From positions 1 to 64,000 of the forward strand of contig QORU01000006.1 of the NCBI GenBank assembly GCA_003574785.1: 64,000 bases of DNA, in the 5' to 3' direction. The number at the start of each line of letters is the position of its first letter. Position 1 is the first letter of the stretch. The translations under genes and the position numbers were made by a program. This stretch comes from Taklimakanibacter deserti (GTDB lineage: Bacteria > Pseudomonadota > Alphaproteobacteria > Rhizobiales > Aestuariivirgaceae). The notes beneath the pieces were generated by a model, which saw only the letters and a program-made list of their open reading frames with translations, did not search any database and was not told the DNA's origin. Of this stretch, positions 23,560-31,726 are shown one piece after another.

Positions 23560-25307
23560 TACATCCTCTTGACCGGGTTGCGCGCGCCGCGGGCGCCGAG
23601 AGCCAAGTTGGTGGGCGTATAGGGATCGGCCACGCGGCGGTCGATGCGCTGGTCGATTATGAATTCGAGCTCGCGGCGGTCGCCCTGCCCTCGCTTGGGC
23701 GTGACCGAGACGCCGGCATTGTCGACGAATTTGATATTGATCGGACCCTCTCCGCCCCCGCCGCGCAGCCCGGAATTCGGCACGACGTAACCGGCGCCCC
23801 TCGGAACGATGAGCTCGGGCCCACGCTCGCCGACGAGCGTCGGACGGCCGGTGTGGAGCGTCCCGCCGCCGGCCTGCTTAAACAGGCTGCCGAACAGGCC
23901 GCCGCCCTCTTTGGTCCCCGCCAGGCCGGCAAGCGGCCCCTCGCCGAAAAGCGCCGCCTGGATAGCGGCCTTGGCGAGCATCTTCGACACGTCGGCAAGG
24001 ACGTCGGACAGTTTTTCGCCCTCGATTGCCCAGGATTCGAAGGCGTCGACGCCGAGATCAGCCATATCTCTAAGTGAATTCTGTAACTCTTCCTGCCTCT
24101 CCAGGATTTTATCGACGCCTTCATTGTATTCGTCCTGCAGCAGTATCTCTTCGTACTTCTTGGCAACAAGGGCGGCGATCTTCTGACCCTCGGCGCTAAT
24201 CAAGGTCACACCAGCCGCACGCAGTCGATTGCTGAGTTCTTGCGCTTCCTCGCTCTGGCCGATCTGTTCAATTTCGAGCTTCAGTTCGTCGATGACGTCC
24301 TGAATGGCCTTGGCCTGGCGCTCGGCCTCGCGCGCGGCCTCTTCGCGCGCGCGCTTTTCAGCCGCGGCTTTCTCCGGGTTGAACGGTATGGTCGGCGGTT
24401 GAATGGGCTGTGCAAGAAACCCGCCGACTCGCTGCGTTCGGCGCTTTGCTTTTGGAACGGCATCCTCGAAGAGAGAGCCGCCGCCCAGCGCTTCGATGCC
24501 CATCCGAAAGACCGACTTCGCGTTCGGGTCGTTTAGGCCCTTCTTCAGATCGTCGAAGGCCCTGATATTCGTCAGCACCATGTTCCTGAAGCGCTGGCTC
24601 ATGCTCAGCATCAGCTCGGCCCAGCGGTCGTCGATCTCCTGCGCCTTGCGGATCAGGTTTTCATCAAGGTTAGCCCCTACCTCCTTGGACGTTTCGAGGA
24701 ATTGACGAAGGCCCGCCGAACCGTCTCTGAGGAACTCGAGCATATCGGTCCCGCCTCGCCCGAACGCCTGCGTGATGAGCAGCATCTGGTCCTGCTCATT
24801 CCTGGCGTTCTTCACCAGGTCGGCGAACTGCACCAGGTTCTCGAAATACGAGCCCTTGAGTTCGGCGCCATTGGCCCGCAGTGTCTTGAGCAGATCGCCC
24901 TGGCCGTTTGCCGCCTCGCCGAGGGCCTTCGAAAACCGCATCAGCGAGCTGCTCAGCGTCTCGAAGTCCATATTCGCCTGGACGGCGCCATATTGCAGGC
25001 CCTGGAGCTGCTCGGTCGTGGTGCCGAGCTTGTCGGAGAGATCGCCGATCGCCGCGGCGCCGCTGATCGCCTGCGTCACCATCGCCGAGATCCCGCCGAT
25101 CGCCGCCGTCACGGCGCCGACGGCGAAGCCCTTCGCGAAGTTGGCGGCATTCTTCGAAAGGTTGTTCAGCCCCTTGTCGATGTTGTTGAGATTGCGGACG
25201 GTCTTCGTCGAGACGTCGCGGGTCAGCTTGTCGACCCGCTTCATCGCGTTCTCGAACTGCTTGGTCTGCGCCTCGAGGAGGACGGTCAGTCTTTCAAGCT
25301 CGGCCAA
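23559..25307 (-). CDS. Tail tape measure protein
   Basis: 582 residues. Long N-terminal coiled coil ('LEAQTKQFENAMKRVDKLTR'), a hydrophobic patch ('GFAVGAVTAAIGGISAMVTQ'), 'LGTTTEQLQGLQYGAVQANM' typical of tape measures, a second helical stretch rich in Glu/Arg/Ala around residue 320, and a Gly-rich C-terminus with 'GGTLHTGRPTLVGERGPELI'. It is short for the family, so a short flexible tail of roughly 90 nm would be expected by the lambda ratio. It is preceded by the frameshifted chaperone gene, as in lambda. Confidence 0.88.
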   Translation of the reverse strand: MAELERLTVLLEAQTKQFENAMKRVDKLTRDVSTKTVRNLNNIDKGLNNLSKNAANFAKGFAVGAVTAAIGGISAMVTQAISGAAAIGDLSDKLGTTTEQLQGLQYGAVQANMDFETLSSSLMRFSKALGEAANGQGDLLKTLRANGAELKGSYFENLVQFADLVKNARNEQDQMLLITQAFGRGGTDMLEFLRDGSAGLRQFLETSKEVGANLDENLIRKAQEIDDRWAELMLSMSQRFRNMVLTNIRAFDDLKKGLNDPNAKSVFRMGIEALGGGSLFEDAVPKAKRRTQRVGGFLAQPIQPPTIPFNPEKAAAEKRAREEAAREAERQAKAIQDVIDELKLEIEQIGQSEEAQELSNRLRAAGVTLISAEGQKIAALVAKKYEEILLQDEYNEGVDKILERQEELQNSLRDMADLGVDAFESWAIEGEKLSDVLADVSKMLAKAAIQAALFGEGPLAGLAGTKEGGGLFGSLFKQAGGGTLHTGRPTLVGERGPELIVPRGAGYVVPNSGLRGGGGEGPINIKFVDNAGVSVTPKRGQGDRRELEFIIDQRIDRRVADPYTPTNLALGARGARNPVKRM

Positions 25308-25310
25308 GGT

Positions 25311-25861
25311 TCACCTTTTCTTGTCGGGATAGCGCGCCTTGAGCTCGTCGAGCTCCTCGCGCGTGATGCTGGGCCGTTTTACCGTCAGGCCATTGACCCG
25401 GCAGTAAGACTCCCAGCCCAGATGGATGTCGCGGAAGGTTGCGCGCTCGAATTCTCGGGTCGACCAGCCGAACGCGCCGATCGCAATGGCCTTGAGCCTG
25501 TCGAAGGGAATCTTCCCTAGCTCTGAGCCTCGGTCGCCCCGCCTTTTCCCGCGTCGTCGCCCTTCTCGGGCTCGGGCAGGCCCGCCTGGATTGCGGCTGA
25601 AATCGCCGCCGCCGCCGCGGGGAGATGCGGCGCCAGCAGCATGTCGTCGAAGTCGGCGCCGTTGCCACTCGAGCAGAGGCATTTCAGCCCGAAATAAATC
25701 GCCCGCGGGTCGCTCTGGGTCAGCAGCAGCTGGGTCATTTGCAGGCCTGGCACGGCGAGCTTGGCCTGATACTCGGCCAGCCGCTTCATGCCGGCGTGCA
25801 GGCGATAGGTCTTGCCGGCGAGCTTGAAGGTGACTTCGCCGGTCACTTCGTTTACCTGCAT
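25311..25861 (-). CDS. Tail assembly chaperone gpGT fusion made by -1 frameshifting
   Basis: Translation starts as the 114-residue gpG-like protein. At GGGAAAA (25544-25550 on the - strand) a -1 slip would leave the first 106 residues joined to 77 residues of the second frame ('RRGDRGSELGKIPFDRLKAI', 'GAFGWSTREFERATFRDIHL', ending 'ELKARYPDKKR'). The predicted fusion is 183 residues and stops 4 nt before the tape measure start. In lambda the G/GT ratio, set by slippage at GGGAAAG, is essential for tails. The second frame has no plausible start of its own before this point, which supports frameshifting. Confidence 0.8.
25517..25861 (-). CDS. Tail assembly chaperone gpG-like protein (unshifted product)
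   Basis: 114 residues: 'MQVNEVTGEVTFKLAGKTYR' and 'LHAGMKRLAEYQAKLAVPGL' match the GTA/phage tail tube chaperone family. It coats the tape measure during tail assembly. The zero-frame product ends eight codons after the slippery heptamer. It lies between tail tube and tape measure genes. Confidence 0.82.
   Translation of the reverse strand: MQVNEVTGEVTFKLAGKTYRLHAGMKRLAEYQAKLAVPGLQMTQLLLTQSDPRAIYFGLKCLCSSGNGADFDDMLLAPHLPAAAAAISAAIQAGLPEPEKGDDAGKGGATEAQS
25544..25550 (-). other. Slippery heptamer for programmed -1 frameshift
   Basis: GGGAAAA is read in zero frame as xxG GGA AAA, so it is an ideal X-XXY-YYZ site, and differs from lambda's GGGAAAG by one base. The alternative frame is open across it and encodes the gpT-like half. 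Confidence 0.8.
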
Positions 25862-25863
25862 GG

Positions 25864-26286
25864 TTATTCAGCCGTGAAGGTCGCGGCGCCGGTCAGGCGG
25901 AACGTCGCCTCGAAATCCATGTTGCCTTCGGCCTCGCCCGAGAATGAAAAGTTCTCGACCAGGAAGGCGCCTTCGAAGGTGCCCCATCCGGGAACGACGA
26001 CTTGATAGTTGCCGCTGGTCTGGTTGAAGGCCGCCGCCGCAATAGCCTTGCCGACGGCATCATTGTCGAACTTGCCGCCGCCCGAGAACTGGAGCGACTG
26101 GATGCCGTAAACGAGCGATTCCTTGACCTTGTTCGACGGCGTCACGCAATCCGGCGTGGTCGTGTCGACCATGTTGTTGTTGATCGCGAAGGTGCGGGCG
26201 AGGAAGCCGCAAGCCGTCGTGAACTGCTCGGGGCCGCCGCCATCGCCACGCTTGATGAGCAGCAGACGGCCAGTCTGTTGAGACAT
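25864..26286 (-). CDS. Major tail tube protein
   Basis: 140 residues. 'GRLLLIKRGDGGGPEQFTTA', 'VKESLVYGIQSLQFSGGGKF' and 'GWGTFEGAFLVENFSFSGEA' then 'DFEATFRLTGAATF' are the beta-strand pattern of the TP901-1/GTA-like major tail protein, which stacks as hexamers to form the tube. It is adjacent to the gpG-like chaperone, as expected. Confidence 0.85.
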   Translation of the reverse strand: MSQQTGRLLLIKRGDGGGPEQFTTACGFLARTFAINNNMVDTTTPDCVTPSNKVKESLVYGIQSLQFSGGGKFDNDAVGKAIAAAAFNQTSGNYQVVVPGWGTFEGAFLVENFSFSGEAEGNMDFEATFRLTGAATFTAE

Positions 26287-26295
26287 GGAACTCTC

Positions 26296-26691
26296 CTATT
26301 CCTGATGATTGAGGATGACGCGAACTATGCCGTGGCGGGTGATGCCGTCGCCGTCACGTTGGATCGGCCCGCCCTGCACATAGCAAATGACTTGCCCGCC
26401 CGCGCCCGCGCTAAGCCGCTTGCCGTCGAGCGCCTCGCGAATCTGCTCATAGATGTCGAGGCACTCCTTCGTCCCGGCATAACGGGACCATACGTGCAGG
26501 GTTGCGGCGAGTTCGGTGGACGCGCGCTCCCCGGTCGCCCAATCATTGATGATGGCGGGGTCGCCCTTCTCGATGTGCGGGAAAAGCGTGTCGTCAGGCG
26601 GATCGTCCAGAACGCGGCCGTCGCAGATGTTCGCCGCGATCAGGGCTTCGTGAACCGCCTTCCAGCCTTCGAACAGATGCGAGCCGGCCAT
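26296..26691 (-). CDS. DUF3168 tail terminator/completion protein
   Basis: 131 residues. 'FEGWKAVHEALIAANICDGR', 'PHIEKGDPAIINDWATGERA' and 'ELAATLHVWSRYAGTKECLD' fit DUF3168, whose members close the top of the siphophage tail tube. Located between the gp10-like and tail tube genes. Confidence 0.85.
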   Translation of the reverse strand: MAGSHLFEGWKAVHEALIAANICDGRVLDDPPDDTLFPHIEKGDPAIINDWATGERASTELAATLHVWSRYAGTKECLDIYEQIREALDGKRLSAGAGGQVICYVQGGPIQRDGDGITRHGIVRVILNHQE

Positions 26692-26694
26692 TTC

Positions 26695-27279
26695 CTACGT
26701 TGCCTTTGTGAACCGGCCTTTTGCGTTGCGCCCCCGCGCGCCGGAACGCCGTCCCCCCGCTTTTTTAGCGAACTTGCGCGTCGCTTTGGCGAGCCCGCGG
26801 CCGACGCTGCGCGAGGCTTTGCCGGTTCCGAGCGCACTCTTGATGCCCCTGTTGAGCGCGATTCCCAAGCGCGAGCGCATTTTCTTTCGGATGAAGCGAT
26901 ACGCGGGCCAGAAAAACGGCCGCGCTCTTGTGCCGGGGTTATCGGACCCCTCGAACAGGCCCGCATTGGTGTGCGACTTGGTTCCGAACTCGACCAGATG
27001 GGCGTATCGCGTCGCGCTGTTCCCGGCCGAGACCGCATAGGCGCCTTCAGGGACCAAGTCGCCGCCGCCCTGCGAATAGGCCGGCGTCTGCTCGCCCGGA
27101 CCCGTTACAACAATGCTGTCGCGTAGCTTGCCGGTGTGGACCGGCACGAACTCCTTCGCAAGGGCCACCATCTCGTTCGCGGACTCGAGGTTCGCCGCCT
27201 CGATCGACGCCCTCAGTTCTGGACCAAGGATGCCGAGCTTGTGCAACAGCCGGTCCTTGTTGCGGATCTTCACCGCCAT
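26695..27279 (-). CDS. HK97 gp10-family tail/neck protein
   Basis: 194 residues. 'LAKEFVPVHTGKLRDSIVVT', 'YAVSAGNSATRYAHLVEFGT' and 'ARPFFWPAYRFIRKKMRSRL' are the HK97-gp10 signature. The C-terminal 40 residues are an unusual Arg/Lys/Gly-rich tail. The ATG at 27279 is preferred; a GTG three codons upstream is possible. It acts in head-tail joining. Confidence 0.85.
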   Translation of the reverse strand: MAVKIRNKDRLLHKLGILGPELRASIEAANLESANEMVALAKEFVPVHTGKLRDSIVVTGPGEQTPAYSQGGGDLVPEGAYAVSAGNSATRYAHLVEFGTKSHTNAGLFEGSDNPGTRARPFFWPAYRFIRKKMRSRLGIALNRGIKSALGTGKASRSVGRGLAKATRKFAKKAGGRRSGARGRNAKGRFTKAT

Positions 27280-27467
27280 TTGAACCACACACCATGTCTT
27301 GCGACGAACGCCGCCTGACGGTCGGCGAGCGCTGCTATATCGTCGTCATCGAGCGGAAAGAACGGCAAAATACATACCGGACAAGCGCGACGATACCGAC
27401 GATATATGGCTTCACCCACCATCGCAGTCCGAACTCCAAGGTGATGGTTGTGCGGCAACCCTTTCAC
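27270..27467 (-). CDS. Small phage protein in the neck gene cluster
   Basis: 65 residues, with 'RRACPVCILPFFPLDDDDIA' and 'ADRQAAFVARHGVWFKWR'. Its ATG overlaps the head closure stop and its end overlaps the gp10-like start, so it is translated in the chain. Not recognised; an acidic patch (DDDD) beside a CPVC motif is the only notable feature. Confidence 0.5.
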   Translation of the reverse strand: MKGLPHNHHLGVRTAMVGEAIYRRYRRACPVCILPFFPLDDDDIAALADRQAAFVARHGVWFKWR

Positions 27468-27799
27468 GTCGCAACTCCCCGTTCGACCAGGATGTCGAGC
27501 ATCCGGTTGCGCTGGTCCGGATTCGAGATCGAGCGAATCTGATGGTCGACCCCGTCGATCTTGACCCGGTCCGCGACCTTCACGGTCCGTGTCGTCGGCG
27601 ACGAGCGCACGCGCAAAACCCCGAACAAGCTGCCCTCCAGCCGGCCGGCCTCGAGGCGCTCGCTGCCGCGCTCAGGGCTGAAGCCGCCCCAGACGGTCGC
27701 GATCTCGGACCATTCCCTCGCAAAGCCGCCGCCGCCGTCGGGGGTGCGGAGCTCGTGCTGGAAGGTGACTCGCTTGTTCAGCGTGCCGGCGCGCGCCAT
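27464..27799 (-). CDS. Head closure / head-tail adaptor protein
   Basis: 111 residues. 'GTLNKRVTFQHELRTPDGGG', 'SEIATVWGGFSPERGSERLE' and 'DRVKIDGVDHQIRSISNPDQ' are diagnostic of the SPP1 gp16/HK97 head closure family. It stops DNA leakage and joins connector to tail. Confidence 0.88.
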   Translation of the reverse strand: MARAGTLNKRVTFQHELRTPDGGGGFAREWSEIATVWGGFSPERGSERLEAGRLEGSLFGVLRVRSSPTTRTVKVADRVKIDGVDHQIRSISNPDQRNRMLDILVERGVAT

Positions 27800-27805
27800 C
27801 GGTGC

Positions 27806-28405
27806 TCAGGCGCTGCGGCCGAAGATGACGATCTTGTAGGTGACGGACGATCCCGAAGAGCTGTTCGCGATCTTGAGGTCGTCGGTCGAGCCCGCGCCGA
27901 CCGTCCAGCCGGCCTTTGGCGCCGAGACCATGAAGCGCCCGCAGGGCTGGATCGCCCAGGTGGGCGTCGTGCCGCCAAAGCCCAGGGCCACCGGAGCGGT
28001 CGCCGCGCCGACCACGACGTCATTGGTGTTGCTGCACGAAGCCTCGACATAGATCGCGGTGACCTCGACGAAGGTCAGCGTCGTGCCGAAGGTGTCGGCA
28101 AGCACGCCGGCAAGGTCGAGATCCTCGGACGAAGACGCGGTAACGGTGCGCTCGTCCTGGAAGAGCAGGTCCGACTGGAAGTTGCCGGTGCCGGACGTGA
28201 ATTCCTGCGGATCGGCGAGCGGCAGGCTGATTTCCGGCGTGCCGACTTCGGTCGAGCCCTTGTACAGCGCGCGGATGCCGGCATAGACCGTCGCCCGCAG
28301 CGTCGCCGCCTCGCCCGAAGGCGCGGGCGGCAGGATGCCGAGGACGGGAACGAGCAGCGCCGCGGCAAATGCGCCGAGGATCGCCAGTCTATTGAACAAG
28401 CGCAT
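27806..28405 (-). CDS. Exported phage protein, paralogue of the 21807-22316 product
   Basis: 199 residues with a signal-like N-terminus ('LAILGAFAAALLVPVLGILP'). The body carries 'EFTSGTGNFQSDLLFQDERT', 'ASSSEDLDLAGVLADTFGTT', 'KAGWTVGAGSTDDLKIANSS' and 'SVTYKIVIFGRSA', the same order of motifs as the tail-tip neighbour at 21807-22316. It lies between head closure and connector genes, where an exported protein is unexpected. Function unknown. Confidence 0.6.
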   Translation of the reverse strand: MRLFNRLAILGAFAAALLVPVLGILPPAPSGEAATLRATVYAGIRALYKGSTEVGTPEISLPLADPQEFTSGTGNFQSDLLFQDERTVTASSSEDLDLAGVLADTFGTTLTFVEVTAIYVEASCSNTNDVVVGAATAPVALGFGGTTPTWAIQPCGRFMVSAPKAGWTVGAGSTDDLKIANSSSGSSVTYKIVIFGRSA

Positions 28406-28429
28406 GGCAGTTTCCTTTCGGGTTGAGGC

Positions 28430-29026
28430 TTAGAGACCCACGCGCCGGAAGGGCGCGATCAGAGCGTCGACGGCAAACGGCAGGGTCTGCGCGTTCGTGC
28501 CGACAAGAACGGTTTCACGGTTCTCATAGAGATGCGCGATCAGCATCAGCGCCGCATGGCGGATGGCGCGCGGCACGTCTGAGGCGGTCGCGCCATAGCC
28601 GGCGACGAACAGGACCTCGATCGCATCAGGCCGCTCGTGCAGCGCCGGCAATGAGGCGTTGAAGGCCCATTGTGCAGCCGGCGACAGGGCATCCTCGACC
28701 AGTGAATAATTTGTAGCGGAAAGCGTCTGCTGGGCGTCGGCGCCGTCGTAGTACTTGATCGACGTGATCGCCGAGACCGGCGCAAGCGGTAACCGGATTC
28801 GACATGCCGGCCAGCAGTCCATGTTGAGGCGCCAGGTCTGATCGATCAGAGCGCGCCCGAGGACGCCCGAATAACCGTCGAGCCAGGCCGTCGCCGCGGC
28901 GATGACGCCTTCGATATAGCCGTCATCGTCGACGTGGTCGACGCGCAGATGCTTTTTCGCATCGGCAAGGCTCACCAGCGGCTTGTCGGCCGCTGGCGGC
29001 GTGACTAGGACGGGCTTCAGCATCAT
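28430..29026 (-). CDS. Head-tail connector protein (phiE125 gp8 / HK97 gp6-like)
   Basis: 198 residues. 'VSLADAKKHLRVDHVDDDGY', 'AATAWLDGYSGVLGRALIDQ' and 'VLFVAGYGATASDVPRAIRH' then 'LMLIAHLYENRE' are the family motifs. It forms the ring below the portal. Confidence 0.88.
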   Translation of the reverse strand: MMLKPVLVTPPAADKPLVSLADAKKHLRVDHVDDDGYIEGVIAAATAWLDGYSGVLGRALIDQTWRLNMDCWPACRIRLPLAPVSAITSIKYYDGADAQQTLSATNYSLVEDALSPAAQWAFNASLPALHERPDAIEVLFVAGYGATASDVPRAIRHAALMLIAHLYENRETVLVGTNAQTLPFAVDALIAPFRRVGL

Positions 29027-29775
29027 TTTGGTGTGAAAACGTGGTTCTTCATCAGCGGGTTCGGATGATGCCGGTGGTCATAGCGGCGCTCGATCTCTTC
29101 GGCAGTCGGGATCGCCTCCCGCTCGGTGAAGGTCACGGCAACGCCACCGTCTTCGCGGTCGCTCAGCCTGACATCCACGCAGTCATACCCATACATGCGT
29201 TCGGCGTCGGGCGCGCAGGCGTCGAGCAGCGACGAGCTTTCCGGCACCGTGATCTCGACGCCCCGGGCCGAAGCCACGCCGAGCCAGAACTCGCAACAGG
29301 CACGGCCGCGCTCGCCGGAATGGGCGTTCGGCAGCGTAAAGTCGATGCCGAAGAGCGATATTCGCTTGACCCCGATATGGATCGCGAAGGCGATGGCATA
29401 GGCAGTCGTGCTGTTGAAATAGGGCGACCCGCCGTTGTCCATCTCGCGGCGATTGAGCACCGCCTCGAGCGGGAATTCGACGAGGCCCGGATAATCCGGA
29501 TGCAGCCGGCTCGTGTAGATCGGCCCCGGATGGGTCCGAAGCCAGGCGATCATGTTCGCGATGTGCTGATTGTTTGGTGCCCGGGCCTCTTGAATGCGCA
29601 GGTCGTCCATGTGGAAGATCCTGTCGACATTGAAGAGGTCGCCGAAGCCGTTGATCGCCCAAACCTCATCGCAATAAGCGCGCCGGCCGCCGAGCTGCCG
29701 CATCAGGCCGACATAGTCCTTGATGGAAGGCCCATAAGCCAGAATGGCGACATGGGCCGGCGCGCTTTGTTCCAT
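29023..29775 (-). CDS. DUF115/MptE-like nucleotide-sugar-transferase-fold protein
   Basis: 250 residues. 'VAILAYGPSIKDYVGLMRQL' has the G-x-G-P-S motif seen in DUF115/MptE-like proteins; it is followed by 'CDEVWAINGFGDLFNVDRIF', 'FHMDDLRIQEARAPNN', 'YFNSTTAYAIAFAIHIGVKR' and 'SLFGIDFTLPN'. Related proteins (6-hydroxymethylpterin diphosphokinase MptE and motility accessory factors) use nucleotides or nonulosonic acid donors. Here it is embedded between capsid and connector genes and overlaps both neighbours. A role in modifying the virion or host glycans is possible but not shown. Confidence 0.6.
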   Translation of the reverse strand: MEQSAPAHVAILAYGPSIKDYVGLMRQLGGRRAYCDEVWAINGFGDLFNVDRIFHMDDLRIQEARAPNNQHIANMIAWLRTHPGPIYTSRLHPDYPGLVEFPLEAVLNRREMDNGGSPYFNSTTAYAIAFAIHIGVKRISLFGIDFTLPNAHSGERGRACCEFWLGVASARGVEITVPESSSLLDACAPDAERMYGYDCVDVRLSDREDGGVAVTFTEREAIPTAEEIERRYDHRHHPNPLMKNHVFTPK

Positions 29776-30227
29776 TAGCCGACCTGCGACGTGATCGGGG
29801 CCCGCTCGGGCTTGCTCAGCACAAGAGCCGCGGCGACGATGCCGGTCGCATGGCCCAGGCCATAGAGGCGAAGGCGCAGATAGCGCTTTCGGCCGATATA
29901 CCCGAGCTTGGTCGCGATGTTCTTGCCGACGCCCGACGTGCGGGCGGTGGCTTCGACCGGAAGGCCGGCGCCGGCTTCGGTGCCGAGGAGGTCGGCATTC
30001 GCGACCGAGGTAAAGTCGGCGGACACCGCCGTGTCGCTTTCGAGAACGACCGGCGTGGTCGTGTCGCCAGTGGCGCCGGCCGTGCCGTGAAGGATCACGA
30101 ATTCGGCGGCGTCATAGCCGCGGCGGTCGAGAATCGGCGAAAGAGAGCCGTTGGCGGCGCCCGACGTGCCGATCGCTTTCGGCTCGATCGCGCGGAGCAC
30201 CTTGATGTTGTCGTGCATGTCACGCAT
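29775..30227 (-). CDS. Putative capsid-associated phage protein
   Basis: 150 residues: 'NIKVLRAIEPKAIGTSGAAN', 'LSPILDRRGYDAAEFVILHG' and a C-terminal 'GYIGRKRYLRLRLYGLGHAT'. Proteins of this look follow the major capsid gene in many alphaproteobacterial phages and are probably structural. The family has no name that I recognise. Preceded by AAGGA. Confidence 0.55.
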   Translation of the reverse strand: MRDMHDNIKVLRAIEPKAIGTSGAANGSLSPILDRRGYDAAEFVILHGTAGATGDTTTPVVLESDTAVSADFTSVANADLLGTEAGAGLPVEATARTSGVGKNIATKLGYIGRKRYLRLRLYGLGHATGIVAAALVLSKPERAPITSQVG

Positions 30228-30294
30228 TGGAAAATTCCTTGTGAAAGGGGAAAAGAGGGGTGAAGCCGGCGACCGAAGCCGCCGGCATTGCGCG

Positions 30295-31713
30295 CTAGGT
30301 GTTGAACTTGAGGAACTTGATGGCCTCGAAGTTCACGACGCCGCCGCCGGTGCGCTTCGTGGTGTAGAACTTCACGAAGGGCTTAGACGTATAGGGGTCG
30401 CGCAACACCCGGATGCCGGTGCGATCGACGATCTGATAGGCCGCGCGCCAGTCACCGAAGCCGAGCGAGAGGCTGTCGGCGGCGAGCGCCGGCATGTCTT
30501 CCGCGCGAGTGATCGGGTATCCGAGCAGCATCTCAGGGACGCCGTTCTGCAGGCCGGGCTGCCAGAGGTAGCCGTTCGTGGTGGCCTCCTTGAACTTGCG
30601 GATCTTGGTGATGACCGACCGGCGGGTCAGCCAGCGCGAATTCCCGAGATAGCCCTGCTTCACCATGCCGATGAGATCGAAGAGCTTGTCGGCCGGGTTC
30701 GAGGCGGCAAAATCGGCACTGGCGCCCGACATCACGTGCCCGATCGTGCCCCAGGTCACGCCCGAGCCTGAGTCGAGGGCGGTCGTGTAGCTGGTGACGC
30801 CGCGGATCTTCGATGCGCCGGTGCAGAACTCGGCATTCTCGAAGCGGCCGAGTTTGTCGCCGACCTTGTTGGCGAGCCAGCCTTCGATGTCGACATTGGC
30901 GTCGTCGAGAAGCTGCTGCGTGGCCTTCGGCTCAGTGTCGATCCAGTACACCGGGATGCGCCATTTGCCGATCTGCGGAGTCGTGGTGTCCGAGCCCTGG
31001 GCCTGCTCACCGGCGTAACCGGCGCCAGCTTCGCCGGTGTCCTCGATGCCTTCGAGCGCATCGGTGCCGATCAGCTGGATCGACGCGATGCCGCGAATGG
31101 GCGAGGTCTCGAACTCCTTGGTCACGATGCGGCCGCTGATGTCCGGCGTGACGAAATAGCCGCCATCCGGATCGGAACCGACCGACATGGTCTTCTTGTC
31201 GAAGCCGTCGGCATCGGCGCCGCCCTTCATCCAGAGCCGGAAGCCCTCGCGATAGGCATCGTAGGCCTTCTGGTCGAGGTCGGTGAAGCCGCGTTTCCGC
31301 TCCGCGGCGACGCCGCCGAGGGTCAGGTTGAACGACTTCAGGTTTTCGGCCGCCTTCTGGTCGGCCTCGGTGCCTGCGCCAGGCCGCGAGAGACGAAGCT
31401 CGAGTTCCTCGCGCTCCTTCTTCTCCGCATCGATGCGCTTTTCGAGCGCCGCCTTTGACTCAACGAATTTGTCGAGGGCGTCGCCGATCTTGGTGACCTT
31501 TTCCTCGAGCAGGGTGTCCGCCGCGCCCTTCTTGCCGAGTTCCTTGAGGCGGGCATCGTTCGCCGATTTGAACTCTTCGAAGTCCTTGCCGATCTTATCG
31601 ATCGCCTTATTGACTTCCTTCACGAGTTCAGCCGCATCTGCGTCCTTTTTCTCCAGGACGACATGCAGCGGCAGGGCCGAACCCATGAGGGCGGCCGTTT
31701 TGAAATGCTTCAT
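30295..31713 (-). CDS. HK97-family major capsid protein
   Basis: 472 residues. A coiled-coil N-terminal scaffold-like delta domain (residues about 25-115: 'VNKAIDKIGKDFEEFKSAND'...) is followed by the capsid domain 'DPDGGYFVTPDISGRIVTKE', 'PVYWIDTEPKATQQLLDDAN' and 'VPEMLLGYPITRAEDMPALA'. The delta domain is cut away by the prohead protease encoded upstream. ATG 31713 is chosen because GAGGAA precedes it and upstream codons are non-family. Confidence 0.92.
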   Translation of the reverse strand: MKHFKTAALMGSALPLHVVLEKKDADAAELVKEVNKAIDKIGKDFEEFKSANDARLKELGKKGAADTLLEEKVTKIGDALDKFVESKAALEKRIDAEKKEREELELRLSRPGAGTEADQKAAENLKSFNLTLGGVAAERKRGFTDLDQKAYDAYREGFRLWMKGGADADGFDKKTMSVGSDPDGGYFVTPDISGRIVTKEFETSPIRGIASIQLIGTDALEGIEDTGEAGAGYAGEQAQGSDTTTPQIGKWRIPVYWIDTEPKATQQLLDDANVDIEGWLANKVGDKLGRFENAEFCTGASKIRGVTSYTTALDSGSGVTWGTIGHVMSGASADFAASNPADKLFDLIGMVKQGYLGNSRWLTRRSVITKIRKFKEATTNGYLWQPGLQNGVPEMLLGYPITRAEDMPALAADSLSLGFGDWRAAYQIVDRTGIRVLRDPYTSKPFVKFYTTKRTGGGVVNFEAIKFLKFNT

Positions 31714-31726
31714 TGCTGGTTCCTCG

